DNA of 64,000 bases, from positions 170,754 to 234,753 of the forward strand of contig VZSF01003314.1 in NCBI GenBank assembly GCA_013398295.1. The letters are read 5' to 3'. The stretch is from Chionis minor (Eukaryota; Chordata; Aves; Charadriiformes; Chionididae). The position numbers and the translations under genes are program-made. The notes under the pieces are model-generated. The model was not told where the DNA came from and did not search any database. It saw nothing but the letters and a program-made list of their open reading frames with translations. Each line of letters opens with the position of its first letter. The first letter of the stretch is position 1. Of the stretch, positions 1 through 13,640 are shown piece after piece.

Positions 1-263
1 TAGGATCAAAACTGAAGTCTCCCAATGAAAAGAAGCCTGCGTACAGCTTCTGTTAAGTGCTTCAGCTTCTTACTATGTGTTGCTATAAATATGACATTGT
101 AAAAATGTTATTGTTTTCTTCCAAGGTGCGCACAACAAATTTATGGCTGCCACCAGACTTTCATATATTTTCACACTGGAAAACACTACAGTCAGGCCAT
201 TAAATTCAGGTTATGAGAAGTGTCCCTGGACAGGCTGTATCAGTGAGAATACTAAGATCTTAC

Positions 264-546
264 CTTTATTCTCTTCCTCTTGGAGCAGGCGGCCATTGGA
301 ATTGTACCATCTGTAATGTGGACTAGGACTTCCTTGGACATTGCAGTCAATCAAGGCACTACTCCCCTCCTTGACTATAATATGGTCGATGCGGGAGATC
401 ACCACAGGCACGGATCCCGTGCTCACTTCAGTGCGGTTGAAAGTGCTATTAGTCACATCTTCAGCAGTCGACAAAGCTGCTAGTAAGATGACAAGGCGTG
501 TGGTAGGCAGAAAGTACAAAAAGTGGTGGCTGTTCAGTATGTTCAT
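264..546 (-). CDS. MFAP3L: MFAP3L first coding exon (partial gene, continues off left edge)
   Basis: This exon encodes residues 1-94 of microfibril-associated protein 3-like, a single-pass membrane glycoprotein with one extracellular Ig-like domain. Residues 1 to about 28 form a hydrophobic signal peptide. Two N-glycosylation sequons follow (N33, N37), then the conserved segment DHIIVKEGSSALIDC with the first Ig cysteine at C68 and the core tryptophan at W80. The start is fixed by an in-frame TGA 9 nt upstream and has A at -3. The exon ends at a good donor (AAAG/GTAAGA; GT at 262-263) in phase 1, so the second Ig cysteine, transmembrane segment and cytoplasmic tail lie in an exon left of the window. 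The acceptor is not certain: AG-ending candidates lie about 20-70 bp upstream of the ATG. The call rests on recalled similarity to human MFAP3L and on AADAT being the neighbour on the same strand. Confidence 0.93.
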
Positions 547-972
547 TTTCCTTCAGTGGTACACACAACTGGCTGGGAACTGGGATCGGTTCTATTGAAC
601 ACAGGCCCTTGAGGTGAGGAGGTCACAGGAGAGTTCTACTTTGATCTGTGCAATTTTATGTTTAAAATATCCTATAAAATAAATAAATAAGTGCAATGAG
701 ATGGCATGTATAAACAATCCATTAGATGTGCTCTTTTAAAATAGTGACACATCCATTAGTGCATTTCACAATCATCAACTCAGTATCTTGTCTAAATGCT
801 AATGTTATCACAGTCCTTATTCTTACTGGAAAAAGATGCATACATTTTCCTGACAATAGTGTTGTTCAGACTGGCAGGCGTGGGAGAAGGCTTTTATCAC
901 CTAGACACTTAGCGGCAATTTAGCTACAGCAGCAGCTACAGTTTTATGCCAAAAGTTTTATACGGATTTTTC

Positions 973-990
973 TTTTTTTTTTTTTTTTTT
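973..990. repeat. poly-T tract
   Basis: An uninterrupted run of 18 T residues inside the inferred MFAP3L intron. No SINE body is recognisable beside it, so it is best treated as a simple repeat. Confidence 0.9.
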
Positions 991-3900
991 AACATTTGCA
1001 AAATCAACAGGAAAAACAGAGGTACAGCACGTTAAAGTTGTCACTACCAGTTCAGTGCTGCAACTCCATCACATGCATGGTCTTAGGTGAATTGTGGAAC
1101 ATGGTGTAAGAAACTGCTCTAGGAAGGGTTTTTAGAACTGACACTGGAATCCTTAATGTACACAATTTTGTCCAAATACAATAGACCATTCACTTTTCTT
1201 GAGATACTGTATTTTTTGAAGTTTTCTGAAATAAAACTTAGCATGGAAGAATAGTCTTAAAAGATGATATTTAGTAGCTGATAAAGTTATTTCAATGTCA
1301 TTTTTAGAGCAGATTTAGAAAGAAAAATACTCGTTGGTGACATAATTATGGGTAAGGTTTCTTCGAGATACAAATGAAGTTGGGACTTTTCCATTAAGCA
1401 TTCTGCCTCTATACTTTTTGCACACTCTATTTTCCCTCAACTAATCATCCACAATGAGCCCTGTCTTAAACAGTGATTTCAGTCTGTCGTGGGAGGAGGG
1501 AGGGCGGGTTACCAATGTGCTCTCTATTGGCTTCATTATGTTCCCAGTGAACACAACTGGCATTCAGGACTGACTGAGGGCACAACGTTGGCCTCAAAAT
1601 GAGCACCTTTGAAAATTTCACTCAGAGTCTAAGGGCTACAAAGGACGTTAAAATCACACCAGAGTATCTAACTACATTGGTTTTACTCATGTTTTTGCAA
1701 CGTAAATAACTGACACTTAGTGAAAATTATTAGTTAGAGGAATCTACCTGGAATCCAAATACAGGTAAGGGTTAAGTATCTAAACAAACCTTCCCCAAAT
1801 GAACGTTTTACTTGCAAAACTGTTTACATTTTATTACAGATCTAGTTGACACTATGGTAACTCATGTACCTTTGCATGAAAAATGACTGTTGACAAGGTT
1901 AGGCCAGTTTCATATATAAAGGAAACTCTCAAATAAAAACAAACAAACAAAGAAACAAACCCCTCTTCTTTATTCAAAAAGGAAAGAAAACAACATTACT
2001 GTCTTTCACTAGTAGTATTTGACTTGGGTTGTTTTCTTTTCCATCCCCTGTTGTCCGTAAAGCAAAGAACTTGATTTTATACAAATAGATAGAACTGTTA
2101 CTAAGAGAACAAAGCAGTTTCCTGCATTTTGTAGGATGAATCATTACTAGAAATGACAAACTATGGGGGTTTTTTTTAGATAAGCTGCATGCATGGCATG
2201 GAAGCCTGTCACAACTCCAAGCCTGCCCTCATTTTTTCTCTGTTTTTCTAATTATTGAATGTGGAAATATTTGTCTTCAATAGTCAGAATAATTTTTAAC
2301 TTTAAATTAATATACACCTCTCCTTTGTCGTATAAAACTATATAAACAATAACTTCAGAAATCCATTTCCAATTATGCAAAGTATGTAGAGCCTGCAGTT
2401 TTGAAGTTCTGTATAGGGACAGCCTGTCTGAATTTGCACTTTGGAAAAAATCCTTCAATTCTGCCTATTCACTTCAGTAACTATTTACATCTCATTTCTA
2501 CTACCCCATTAACCTTGGAGACAGCCATTCTTTATGGTTACACATATTCACTCTATAAAATGTTTCTGTTCAGTGTTATAGATCTGCATTGCGCCATACA
2601 GAAAAGCCAAAAGATACGTCACACTTCCTGGCAAGGGAGCAAGAACAAAGACTGGCTCGATTATGACAATGGAAAGGGCAAAAGAACAACATAAATTGAT
2701 TAAGCTTTGTGTTGCTAATTACTGACTGTGGCTTGTTGTTATTGTATTTGAGTCTACCATATTTGTTTGATGGCAGAAAAATCAGTGTCAATCAAAAAAG
2801 GTGTTTAGCGTGGATAGCAATTTGCATTCCAGAAGGAAATGAAATAGCATCAGCCCCATGGGGGAAAACAAAACCTGTAAGGAAGGACTTGCAGCGTATT
2901 GGGAAGCTCAAGGCAGCTGGTGACCCACTGAATCCCTACAGCACGGGGATGCTGCGGATGGATCTTTGGAAAGTGTGTGATGACAGTACTAATGTAAGGC
3001 ATGCTTGCTCTGCATGTTTACCTGTATTTAAGGCAGAGCACATGAAAGCAAAAACTCTAGCTTTGTGTAGCGGTAACCAATGTGGCTGGTTCTTAATGTG
3101 GTCAAAGGGCCAATTACTTTGAATTGAACAATCTGAAAATAACAGCGACTCCCTCACTCTGGCACAGAATTGAATCATAAATAGCTGCAGTAAACTTCAG
3201 GAAATAGAGCTAAATATTTTATATCTACTGTAGGAGATTCACACCCGCTTGTGTCACTTCTGCGAATGTACTTTCCCATGTATGTTTCTGGAATGAAGAA
3301 TATTAAGAAAACACTCAATAGCTCTTTGGATGCATTTCTGGTTGAAATAAATACAGTTTGATGACTAGTATAAGGAATAACTAGGCAGTAGGTTTAAAGC
3401 AGAATGTTTGGAAATGGTGGCTGCTGCTTTCACGTGCCATGCATGGGAGTGCTCTTGATGGCCACTTGAGGATCTTCAAGGAGTCTGGAAGAGATCTCTC
3501 TGAAGAACAGTGTTTTAAGATGCAAGTTCAGACAAATGTTCCCAGGGCAACTAGGAAGTGATAGGGAATCTTTTCTTTGGTGTGCATCCTCTGCACTGTT
3601 AGTGGGGAAAAAAAAAGAAGAAACCAAAGATGGTTTTCTCAGCTTCACCCCTAGCACAAGGAAGTTAAAGGGTGGCCATGCAGGGACCTGCATGTCCAGG
3701 ACCCTCTGATAACCTGCTGGGCAGGAACAAAAATGCTAGAGTCAGGTTAGGAAAGCACAAAGAAGCAGAGAGAGAACAGAAAGTCCATAAAATGTGTTCA
3801 CACCAGACTCTGGTGCAAAGGCAGATTTCCTGAGAGTTTCTGTCCTACTGCTTTTCTGTAGGCAAAACAGCAGCCTGAGGATATTGGAGAACACAAATCT

Positions 3901-6129
3901 GGGAGCCAGCCTCTTTGTTAAACGTGAGGTAATGGGTTATGATTGAATCACACAACTAAATGAGGAGAAGGCTAAGGAGACCAAAATAGGACTGTTAGTG
4001 ATGTCTGCCCACTTCTGGCAAAGCAGCAAGAGATCAAGAATACTGGAGAAGTGGGTACAGTGCTGTCACCCTGGATCTCGGCCACGAGAGGCAGTAATTA
4101 GCTGTGGCCCATGATAAACCTGATGAAGGCAGCCAAAATTTTAACCTTTTAATCTGACCCAAAGTCAGAGAAAGTTGGGTTGACTAGACTAAAACAAAGA
4201 TTCCTGTAGTAACTCCTCAAGTTTGACAGTAACACAGGACATTAACGAAGGAGGACATCTGCAATATTAAGTATTGCTCTGTAAGAACAAACTGAGTCTC
4301 TAGGAGCATTTTTGCCGCGAAAGGGCCACTACAAACAAAATGTTAAATTTCTGGTCATGGAAAGATGTAAGTGTTCCTTTCTCCCATCCCCAAAGCACGA
4401 GCTACCTGTAAAAGACTCATAAAAAGTAAAAGTTTATAATATATTTAATGTGGTTATGTACACTTTTTTTTTCCTTTTCTAGTTTTGTTTTGTTTTTAAT
4501 TTTAAAACTGTGGTGCATGAAAAGGAAAAAGAAAACCCCTGGCTATTCTGAGCTACCTTTTACACCCAATGTTATAGTCAGGGACAGGCTTACCTCCCAA
4601 GATGGAATCACAGGAATCCCCAAACTCTCCTCCAGCACCCAGAACATATATATAACCTACCCTGCCATCTTGTATCTGTAGCAACGTTTACCACTGAAAG
4701 ATGGGTGCCAGTGGTCCTTACATTAAATAGTTCTGCTTTTTAATTCCCCAACCCAAATGGTATAAACTGAAAATCTGAAAGTAACAGATTCACTGCTCAC
4801 GGGACTACCTTCAGAGGAAACTGCATGAGACTTGAGCCACATGAGGGAACTACAACAGGCTTTTCTTCTATGTGACATGATAGCCAGCTCTAGTGTGCTC
4901 TCTGTGCATTTCTAGCCAGAGAAGTTCCCTGGAATGTGCTCCCGAACAAGCACAGCTGCAGTGTGGTGGTATTACTCCTAACTATGCGAAACAGGGATGA
5001 AAACTGAGGTTAAAACTTCTCTGTCCAAAATCAAGCATCAGTCTAAACAGAAGACACTTAGAGCTCAGACTGGCTGGGCACATTAATCACTCGGAGACGT
5101 GTTCTGAATGACCTTTTATTTCTTCATGTCACAGATGAGTTTGCTTCCCAGTATTACTGCCATCAAAGAAAATGACTGTGGGTGAGGGGCCATGTTTGTA
5201 AGTACTGCATTTGTGCAGAATAACATGATGACAGAGCACAAAAGAACAGAAAAGGAGGGCAGTGATGCATACCTTTTCCTGGCTTGCTCAATTTTGTAAG
5301 ACTGGCCTGTTCTTGTTCTTGGAATAATGTGTAATCCTATTAACTGTGAGGTTATTCAATTCAGAAGTGAAGCACAAGAAGCCAGCTTATTGTATAATGC
5401 ATCAATTATGTTCCTGTATCTTTAACATCCCAATGCTGACTTGCTTAGCTTGTAAGTGATCAAGAAAATGAAATGATTTTCATTCTAGTTCTCATTTGTC
5501 CATAAATAAGTATCAAGGATGATGCTACAAAACAAAATTAAAGCTAATTCTTTATTATTGAAAAACTACTTGCTACCTTTCCTAGTTTCCATGAGCAATG
5601 CCGTTACAGAGTGGCCAAAAGTAAAAGTTAACAGGTTTTACTGCAACAGGAATGCAAATGAAGGAACTTATGCCACACGGAAGGCGAGAAGCTCACTGCC
5701 AGTTCAAGGGCTTAGGAGTGAGAACTACCTATTCAAAAGGTTAATCTATTAGGGTCCAGACAGGCAGATGAAGAGAAATGTCACTCATTTACAACTAGCA
5801 GAAAAAACTTTCTGACTTATTTTTATAGTCACTTGCTAGTCAATAAAATATTAAGTCTTGGTTCTGAAAGAGCTGCTCTGTTTGTTCTCTTTGGGGGGAT
5901 TTCAGTCCTTCCTAACTTCATGGGTTTCTGCTTCCCTGGCTACGTCAAATAGATGGCATGCTGGTGATGTTTGTAAGATGAAGAGCATCCTTCTGCACAT
6001 CCAGACTGGTCCCAACTGAGCAGCAGCTCCCAACTATGTGCATGCTTCGGTCTCTCTGGAAATCAGGGCTGTGTGGTACTGTTCCAGCCACATGTGCTCA
6101 GCCACTTGGTGTCACACTCGCTGTCTTCA

Positions 6130-6430
6130 GCCACCTGATGGGAGGGTATAGAGAAGCTACCCAGGCTCCCCTCAGAGGTGTGCAGTGAAAGGACAAGTGA
6201 CAAGGGACACAAGCTGCAACAACAGAAATTACGATTATTTATGAAGAAATTTTTAAGTGGGAGGTCAGTCAAGCCCTGCATCAGGTGGCCTAGAGGGGCT
6301 GTGGAATCTCCATCCTTCCAGATGTTCAAAACTTGACTAGACACAGTCTGAACAAACTGGTCTACACTGGCCTTGCTTTGAGCAGGGTGTTGGATCAGAC
6401 GGCCTCCAAAGCCCCCTCCTTACCTAAAGA
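6130..6430 (+). mobile_element. ancient CR1 LINE 3' fragment, degraded
   Basis: The plus strand carries decayed CR1 landmarks in the right order: a stretch like AGGACAAG..GGACACAAG, then GGGGCTGTGGAATCTCCATCC, TTCAAAACTTGACTAGACAC, and TTGAGCAGGGTGTTGGATCAGA near the 3' end. The reading frame is broken and divergence is clearly higher than in the copies at 7861 and 32606. The element is 5'-truncated, as is usual for CR1. Its left limit is approximate. Confidence 0.75.
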
Positions 6431-7860
6431 AACTAAATACTCAAGAAACACAAATACAAGAATTGCCATGCAGAAGTCAGCATGAAAAAATATGGCTAAC
6501 CTTAAAAATTTCTATATTGGATGCTGGGAAATTGCCTTCATGATCTCCTTCATAATCCTTTTATTTTTGAGTAACACTATTCTAGAATGATGAGACAGGC
6601 TGAGAGAGTTGACTACAGCCTGAAAAAAATGTGTACAGTGATGAGTCCTCTTTACCATACGGAGAGGTCTTATTTCCAGCCTAAGTAACTAATGAAAAAT
6701 ATCATGTATTTGGGGTGTCTGCAATAGTGAATGTTGGGGTTTTTCCCCAAACGTAGATATTCAAACGTTCATTGATTATTATGTGCTGATAGATCTGGCT
6801 TCTTGATGCTAGAGAATTGTCAGTTGTGCTGAATCTAATCTTGAAATATAATGAAGCAGAAATAAGTCAGATGCAAAGACAGAGTAAGATAACCTTTTCA
6901 GACTACTGACTTCAGAGGGTAGATGAGTAAGAAGAGATTTTATTAAAAATATACACAATATTGCATTGTGTAAAGAAGACAGCTGAGGCATATATATTTA
7001 CTGCTTTTCATAATGCTAAAATGAGACAAATTTCAGTGAAACTGCGGTGGAAGATGGGACAGCGAGAGGAAAGAGAAGGAAGGTTTTTGATTAACAGTGA
7101 CTAGACTGCAATTTCTTGACACAAGATAAAATAAGGGCTGGGAATTCAGGAAGATTCAAGAGAGACTGTATCTAATTTACCTGCGCAGGTTGATAGATTA
7201 TAATGGTTCATGCAGAATGTGGGCACTTAACTGTCTTCTGTGTATTCATTGTCCCCTGAGTGTATGGCCCTGGGCAGTGAACAAGAATGGCTGTCAGTAT
7301 GGCAATTTGGAGCCCTTTACTAGGACTCCTGTCTAAAAGAAATGATAATAAAAAAGCCTATAAATTAATTCTATGTTTTGTAGGTGGTGGTAAGGTATTA
7401 CAGGCAAACATTTGTCAGTTTGTTTTGTAAGGTGACAAATGATAAATAACAAAAGAAATAAAATGGAAAAATCACAAGCTGTAGGTTATTGATGGCATAA
7501 ATGGAGTAAAATTTGTAATGATTAGCTTCTAAAGTTACTTTTTTTGTGAATACATCCAACACTGTAGGGGGCAACAAAGTAATGTTAACAATTGTAAAGA
7601 TTCAGTTATCTTAGTTTCAGGGTTCCATAGTGTATCAATAAACTGCAGCAAGAAAGCACCAAGCAATAACGCAATTCCACATTTTATACATGTGATTGAA
7701 AATTAATGCGATATCCAGACTTTTGGTGTAGGGAAAGAAGCACATGCCATTCTATTCAGCAATGGTACAATGAACGGGTTCTTCATGCTGCCTTCACGAG
7801 TGTGTAAATATTTTAGAATATTTTTACAGTAAGTTTCTCCTCAGTTTTGTTCCTCTCTAT

Positions 7861-8690
7861 CACAGAATCACCGGGGTTGGAAGGGACCTCTGGAGATCAT
7901 CTGGTCCAAGCCCCCTGCTAGGGGTTCCAACACACCTAGAGCAGGTTGCACAGGATGGCGTCCAGGCAGATTTTGAATGTCTCCAGAGTCGGAGACTCCA
8001 CCACCTCTCTGGGCAGCCTGTTCCAGTGCTCTGACACCCTCAAAGGAAAGAAGTTCCTCCTCATGTTCAGATGGAACTTCTCATGTTCAAGTTTGTTCCT
8101 GTTACCTCTTGTCCTATCACTGGGCACCACTGAAAAAAGACTGGCCCCCTCCTCCTGGCCCCCTTGCTTTAGGTATTTGTAAACACTGATGAGATCCCCC
8201 CTCAGACTTCTCTTCTCCAGACTAAAAAGACCCAAATCCCTCAGCCTTTCCTTGTAAGAAAGATGTTCCAGTCCCCTGATCATCTTTGTAGCCCTTTGCT
8301 GTCCCCTCTCCAGCAGTTCCCTGTCCTCCTTGAACCGCGGAGCCCAGAACTGGACACAGTTCTCCAGATGCGGCCTCACCAGGTTAGAGGGGGAGGATGA
8401 CCTCCCTTGACCTGCTTGCCACACTCTTCTTGATGCACCCCAGGATGCCATTGGCCTTTGTGGCCACAAGGACACATTGCTGGCTCATGGTCATCCTGTT
8501 GTCCACCAGGACTCCCAGGTCCCTTTCCACAGAGCTGCCTTCCAGCAGGTCAGCCCCCAACCTGTACTGCTGCATGGGGTTATTCCTCCCCACGTGCAGT
8601 ACCACTTGCCTTTGTTGAACCTCATAAGGCTTCTCTTTGCCCAGCTCTCCAGCCTGTCCAGGTGACTACCTACTTCATGTGTCGATATTG
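7861..8690 (-). mobile_element. CR1 LINE, 5'-truncated copy (reverse orientation)
   Basis: This is the 3' part of a chicken-repeat-1 LINE. On the minus strand it encodes the C-terminal part of the reverse transcriptase ORF ([19 protein letters not shown], then [18 protein letters not shown]) and continues into the short 3' end. The 3' terminus is at 7861, where the plus strand reads CACAGAATCACCGGGGTTGG. The frame is interrupted, so the copy is dead. Its upstream limit is approximate; recognisable CR1 sequence fades near 8690. It lies in the inferred MFAP3L intron in the same orientation as the gene. Confidence 0.95.
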
Positions 8691-9391
8691 CAAAAGTAGC
8701 AAGCATATGGCATCCTAGAGACTTTAAGACCCCCTTCACTTTCAAATATTTGAATGGTCTCATGGATTTAACCATGTCTTTGAATGGTCTGGTGTGCACA
8801 CTCCTCACACCGACAAACACTCAGAGCCCCTAATCCGTTAACCTAAAAATGAATAAATGAAGGCTGTTGGTACGTAATTATTGAAGAGATTATTTAAAAG
8901 TAACTCAAGAATGCCAAACCTCTGGAAAGTCCCCTTTTGACATTGTCTTGTAATCCCAGCACCTCTGCTGTGTCAGATCAACTTTTGGCAAAATACGCTA
9001 AAGCAACAAAACCACTAAGGCAACCTGGATGCTTAACGTTTCATTAAATCAGTTCTAATTCATACATGCATTTTGATATGGACTGAGTGCTTTAAGTGTT
9101 CTTTCTTGGAGGTATTTTAATGACTGCAGTAAAAACAAAGCAAAATTTTACATTTAGTGGAGAAGCTTGCTGTTTTTAATCAAGACAGGTACTGTAGTGG
9201 AAATGTCCTACTGAGTTGTGGGCTACCCAGACCATAAGGCAGATTCAATACTATTAGTAGTGGAGACTTTTTAAGACCTAGCTTATATTTGGTTAGGTAT
9301 GCACTCTTTACAGGATTTTTAATCTTACAAATACTTTGTTTATGTAGATTATCTAGATTTATTTTTAACATTTGTATTTATTTGGAGGCTA

Positions 9392-9429
9392 TATAGTTTT
9401 GTATAGTCAATATAGTTTTGTATACAAAG
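9392..9429. repeat. 19-bp tandem duplication
   Basis: Two adjacent copies of a unit that begins TATAGTTTTGTATA (9392-9410 and 9411-9429). The first 14 bases are identical and the last five differ. No function is apparent. Confidence 0.85.
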
Positions 9430-11916
9430 CTATTATTCCAGAAACATCTGTATGGCTTTAAGAGACACTTGTTTAACTCCTTGTGAGCTTTCAGCATAGC
9501 TGCTGTTTTGCTGTTGCAGTAAACGCAGATGGATCAATGCTTAAAAGTCCCCTTTGTTTGAGGAACAAAGAAGATGCGCAGAGAATCTCTCCCACACTTC
9601 CACACACATCTGTGTGCTGCCTGGCCTCGCCAAGTTCTACGTATCTTTCATTTTCTTTACTCACCTCTTATCTTTTATTTATACCGGCACTCTGTAAGCA
9701 TTACTCTGCCAACAGTTTAAATAACCAAAGTCAGCAAACACAATAGATCTTGTATGCTCTTGGCATATCTTATGTGACCCTACTAAGAACATAGCAATGC
9801 AGAATGTGGCCTGATTCACTTAAAAAAAGACATAAAATGAAAAGTTTTGTTTAAACAACGATATGAAGAGCTTTGCAGGGCTAAAGACTTCTACTATTTA
9901 AACTCTAAATTTTGTATATGCTTTGAATAAGTGAATGTTTTCAATGCACTGATAGTTTTCATTATCCTATTTTAACAAAGGGCTCTCATTTTAGTTGGAA
10001 TATAAGAGAGAAAAAAATAGGAGAAAACAGATGTGAATATGACTAATTCTTCTCTATCTATATAATTTTTAATGACTGGCTTTCACATTTATTGGTTTCC
10101 GGGATACAGAGTAAAGAGGTTACACGTGGATGCGGTGATTAGGACAGGATTAACCTTGTCAGAAAGGGAATTTAAAGGAACCTAACCATTCATGACTGAC
10201 TGCAGTAGAAATGGATCATTTCAGGTTAAAAGTGCTTGTGCCTATTCCTCCGCAAGTAACAAAGTGGACAGCAAGCAGGATTCAATGAGTTTGCCCTGCA
10301 CAACACAATAACTTAGTAATAATAACAACACAACAACGTGCTTGTACACAAATGTGATCAATTCAAGCATGTGTATATAAGGCCAGGTACATGCAATAAC
10401 GTAGCTGGAAGCCCCTCAAGAGTTTACTAAAGAACCACTGTAATTTCAGATTTTTGTGTCAGTTATTTCTACCTCAGATTAAAAAATATAACATTGAAGT
10501 AACACGACCTTCTCAGCATCCCGTGTTGTCGGGAGGACGCTGTACCAACCACACAGTCACGCGTGTACGACTGGGGGTCTGCACACACAGCAGTGCAGTT
10601 GTAATACCATATACGTGCCCTGGCCCTGCATGACTTAGATCAGCAGAAATCTTTTCTTGGTAGAAAACTTTCAGAGTGACAGAACCACGTCAATTAGCTG
10701 TGAAGTTTGCGCTAGGCAGGTTATTCTTAATGTAGTTCTTCCGTGTGTGGTGGCCCTCTTCTGAAATAAGACATTTACACACATCTGTACAGAGTTCCTT
10801 ATTTCTGGTAAAGAAGTGATAGTCATGGTAATTACTTTCACTCTGAAATAAGACAGTCCACTACCAAAATTTCTTAGATAGCTAAATCAAAATCACTAAA
10901 TATGTTTGAATTCCTCTATCCTGACACAAATAGGTGCAAGTTTTGACCGCCCTTCCGAGCAGATAGAAGATACGATGCTCTAAATTGCTGCTACAAATGA
11001 CTTTAATCATAGTAACTGGCAAAAAGTAATAGCGCCTCCACTCTCTTGGAAATTATGTTTCTAAAATGGGTCTGTATGTGGATAGAAAATGCCACTGTTT
11101 TAGTTAACAAAACTAAATAACAAAATTAAGACTACAAAGAGAGGTTTGCAAAGGCACACAAGTCTGCATGGATGGGCAGGTATCTGCTCAGAATCGCAGG
11201 AATGAAAAAATTCCAAGAACTATCTAGGAGCTCAGTCTTACACCACAGTCTTCTGGTGACTCACTAATGTGGTCCGGTTCCCAAAGTAGGATCGTAGGTG
11301 TTTGTGCCTGCAAAAAACTTCTAGTAAAGGTGCAACTTGCTGACAGAGAAAGAAGACCCTGCTAGCAAAGCTCAGTACGGGTTACTTTAGCTGCTGGCAA
11401 ACTCACTCTCCCTTTTATAAATTGTGTCCATATCTCAGTAGTGCTTTATACTGGCAAGAAGTTTAAATCATTAAAGAAACGCCAGTCCCCAGATTCCGAA
11501 CTTTCTAGGCAAGAACTGAAATAGAGATTTGTTTTGTTCCCCTTAAATCGTTCCCCAGCACCTGTATCATTGTGACACCAACGTGACCGTCTCCTAAACT
11601 GTATGAGGATGGCTTTGTGTGTATGTGTGTCCATGTGTCCATTTAAAGTGACGAATACACCTTAACCAGGTTCCTATGCCAACTCCATCCTCCTCCTCCA
11701 TATTAAAGCAGGACGTGTCTAATTGCAGGGAGCCAAGGGCGACAGGGCAGGGAGGCAACTGGAGTTGTACAATATAGATCATTTAGAACTCACTGCCACG
11801 CTCCCACCACGTGTTAAATGTTTTAAGAGCAACTTATTTTATCTCTGAGCTTTCAGGATGCGAAACATGCCTTGGACAAATACCACATACCACTGTATTA
11901 AACTAGGAAGAAAGCC

Positions 11917-11932
11917 TTTTTTTTTTTTTTTT
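11917..11932. repeat. poly-T tract
   Basis: A run of 16 T residues in the inferred MFAP3L intron, followed by GGTGGATATTCC. No repeat family is recognisable beside it. Confidence 0.85.
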
Positions 11933-12784
11933 GGTGGATATTCCGCTGTTTGTCTAGGCCTCCGAAAACTTCAAATTCTTCAGGATAAAAAAAAAATAAA
12001 GAGGCGTGCAACGTGCACTCCAGCTGCGTAAGCTGCACTCACCATCAACTGATGTTGATATACTGCAGTCTAAATGAAAAGGCTTTCCGACAGAAAAGGA
12101 TTCCTACTACTCCAACCACAAGGACACCAATGCTGTCGCTGGTAACTGTACGCACTGGGCCAGACAAAAGCTTCCTGCCATGCAAACATCACCTCCGTTG
12201 GAAAGAGCTCTGCTGTATTTTGTCCCGTTGCAGCGAAGAGAGAAACTCTTCCACAATGTACTGCCTCTGAACAATTGCAATGCTACATTTCCCCCCTTTT
12301 AACTCCTCTGTGGTTTTCCCTGCAAACTAACTTTACAGTCTTTCAGGCAAATATGTACGAAATGAGGTCACATTTCGTATTTAGCATTGCTTACACAGTT
12401 GATACTTTTATTTCCGGAGCAGGGTTATCAGGGAAGCTCCATTGGAGATGCTTCAATTTAACAACTGAAGAGGACTGTTAGGAAGACTCTCTCTCTCAAG
12501 GCTTTCCAGATAAATGCACTAGGAAAGTGCCTGCTCAGTAGCGCTCCCTGTTCTCTTAAGCTCGCTCGTCCAATGCTGTCCGAATTTGCCCCGTTAAGAA
12601 CCGGTATTTGATAGTTATGACAAGACGGCGCTGAAGTTTTAGATTCTTGTTCCCTGGGGACACTTCCGAAATTGAGTTTTATCTCATGAGACCATCCTGT
12701 CAAGTGAAAGGGTAATTAAAGCAAAATACCAGGAGGCAGCTTTACTTTAAGCGTAAAGCAGCGCAACTTAAGCTCCCTTAAGAA

Positions 12785-13640
12785 GTCGGCGCCGCCGCAG
12801 AGGTCTCTGTACCGCACAAATACCCGCCTCTCCCCTGCCCAGCGCCGGACGGCAGCGCGCATCCCCACCGCCGGCTCAGCGGGAGCTCTCCGGTAAAATG
12901 AGCTTGGGGCTCATTAGCTTTATTTGCCTAAAGCAGCACATTTTCCTGCAAGCCCCGGTGCTGATTTGAATTAATCTCTTGAACTTTCATGCCGAAGGCA
13001 GCGCTACCCGACTCCCGTAGCCACCGCTCTCCACGCCGGGCTCCCCGTGCGCTGCCGGCCGACGGCCGCCGCGGGAGAGGGACCATGTCGGGCTCGCCCG
13101 GGCACGGCCACCGTCCCCGCGCTCCGGACCTCCGGCCTCCCCGGGGGTCGCCGGCGGCGGGGCAGCGCGCCCGCTCCGGGGCTCAGCGCGGCGGGCACCG
13201 GGGAGCTCCGCAGCCANNNNNNNNNNNNNNNNNNNNNNNNNNNNNNNNNNNNNNNNNNNNNNNNNNNNNNNNNNNNNNNNNNNNNNNNNNNNNNNNNNNN
13301 NNNNNNNNNNNNNNNNNNNNNNNNNNNNNNNNNNNNNNNNNNNNNNNNNNNNNNNNNNNNNNNNNNNNNNNNNNNNNNNNNNNNNNNNNNNNNNCGCCGC
13401 TGCGGGGGCCGTGGGGCGGCTGGAGGCGAGGCGGCGGGGCGTGAAGCGAGCGGGCGGCTGCCAGGCCGCCGAAGGGGAAGGCGAGGGTGACGGGGGGGGT
13501 GTCACCCCGCCGCCGCCGCGCGTCGCCTATGCCCGTGCGGAGCCGGTGGCCCGGCGGGAGCGCTCCCCCCTGGCGGCCGGGGCCGCGCCGGCCGGCGGGA
13601 TGCGCACGGCTGTCACCGCATCCCTTCTCGGAGATGTCTG
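12785..13640 (-). promoter_or_regulatory. MFAP3L: CpG island, probable MFAP3L promoter and first exon
   Basis: From about 12785 the sequence changes abruptly from AT-rich to very GC-rich with many CpGs, and it returns to ordinary composition after about 13640. This is the only such island upstream of the MFAP3L coding exon on its strand, so it is inferred to hold the promoter and a non-coding first exon. I cannot place the start site or donor because 178 bases in the middle are undetermined. The long open frames here are GC-driven artefacts that run through the Ns. Confidence 0.75.
13217..13394. other. assembly gap (178 N)
   Basis: Undetermined bases inside the CpG island, flanked on both sides by almost pure G+C sequence. 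This fits loss of reads over a GC-extreme first exon. Confidence 1.

Larger units (their letters stand above)
600..12780 (-). other. MFAP3L: MFAP3L 5' intron / upstream non-coding stretch
   Basis: This AT-rich stretch lies between the first MFAP3L coding exon and its CpG-island promoter, so it is inferred to be 5' intron, possibly with untranslated exons that I cannot place. It holds an ancient CR1 piece (about 6130-6430), a younger CR1 copy (7861-8690), T tracts at 973-990 and 11917-11932, and a 19-bp tandem duplication at 9392-9429. The open frames here, for example 2709-3122 on the plus strand, show no family resemblance and look like chance. Confidence 0.6.

Noticed and set aside
2709..3122. 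137-codon plus-strand frame opposite MFAP3L
   Set aside because: It lies in an inferred intron, with no domain and no support for an antisense gene.
7946..8718. Plus-strand frames across the CR1 copy
   Set aside because: These are antisense shadows of the CR1 reverse-transcriptase frame.
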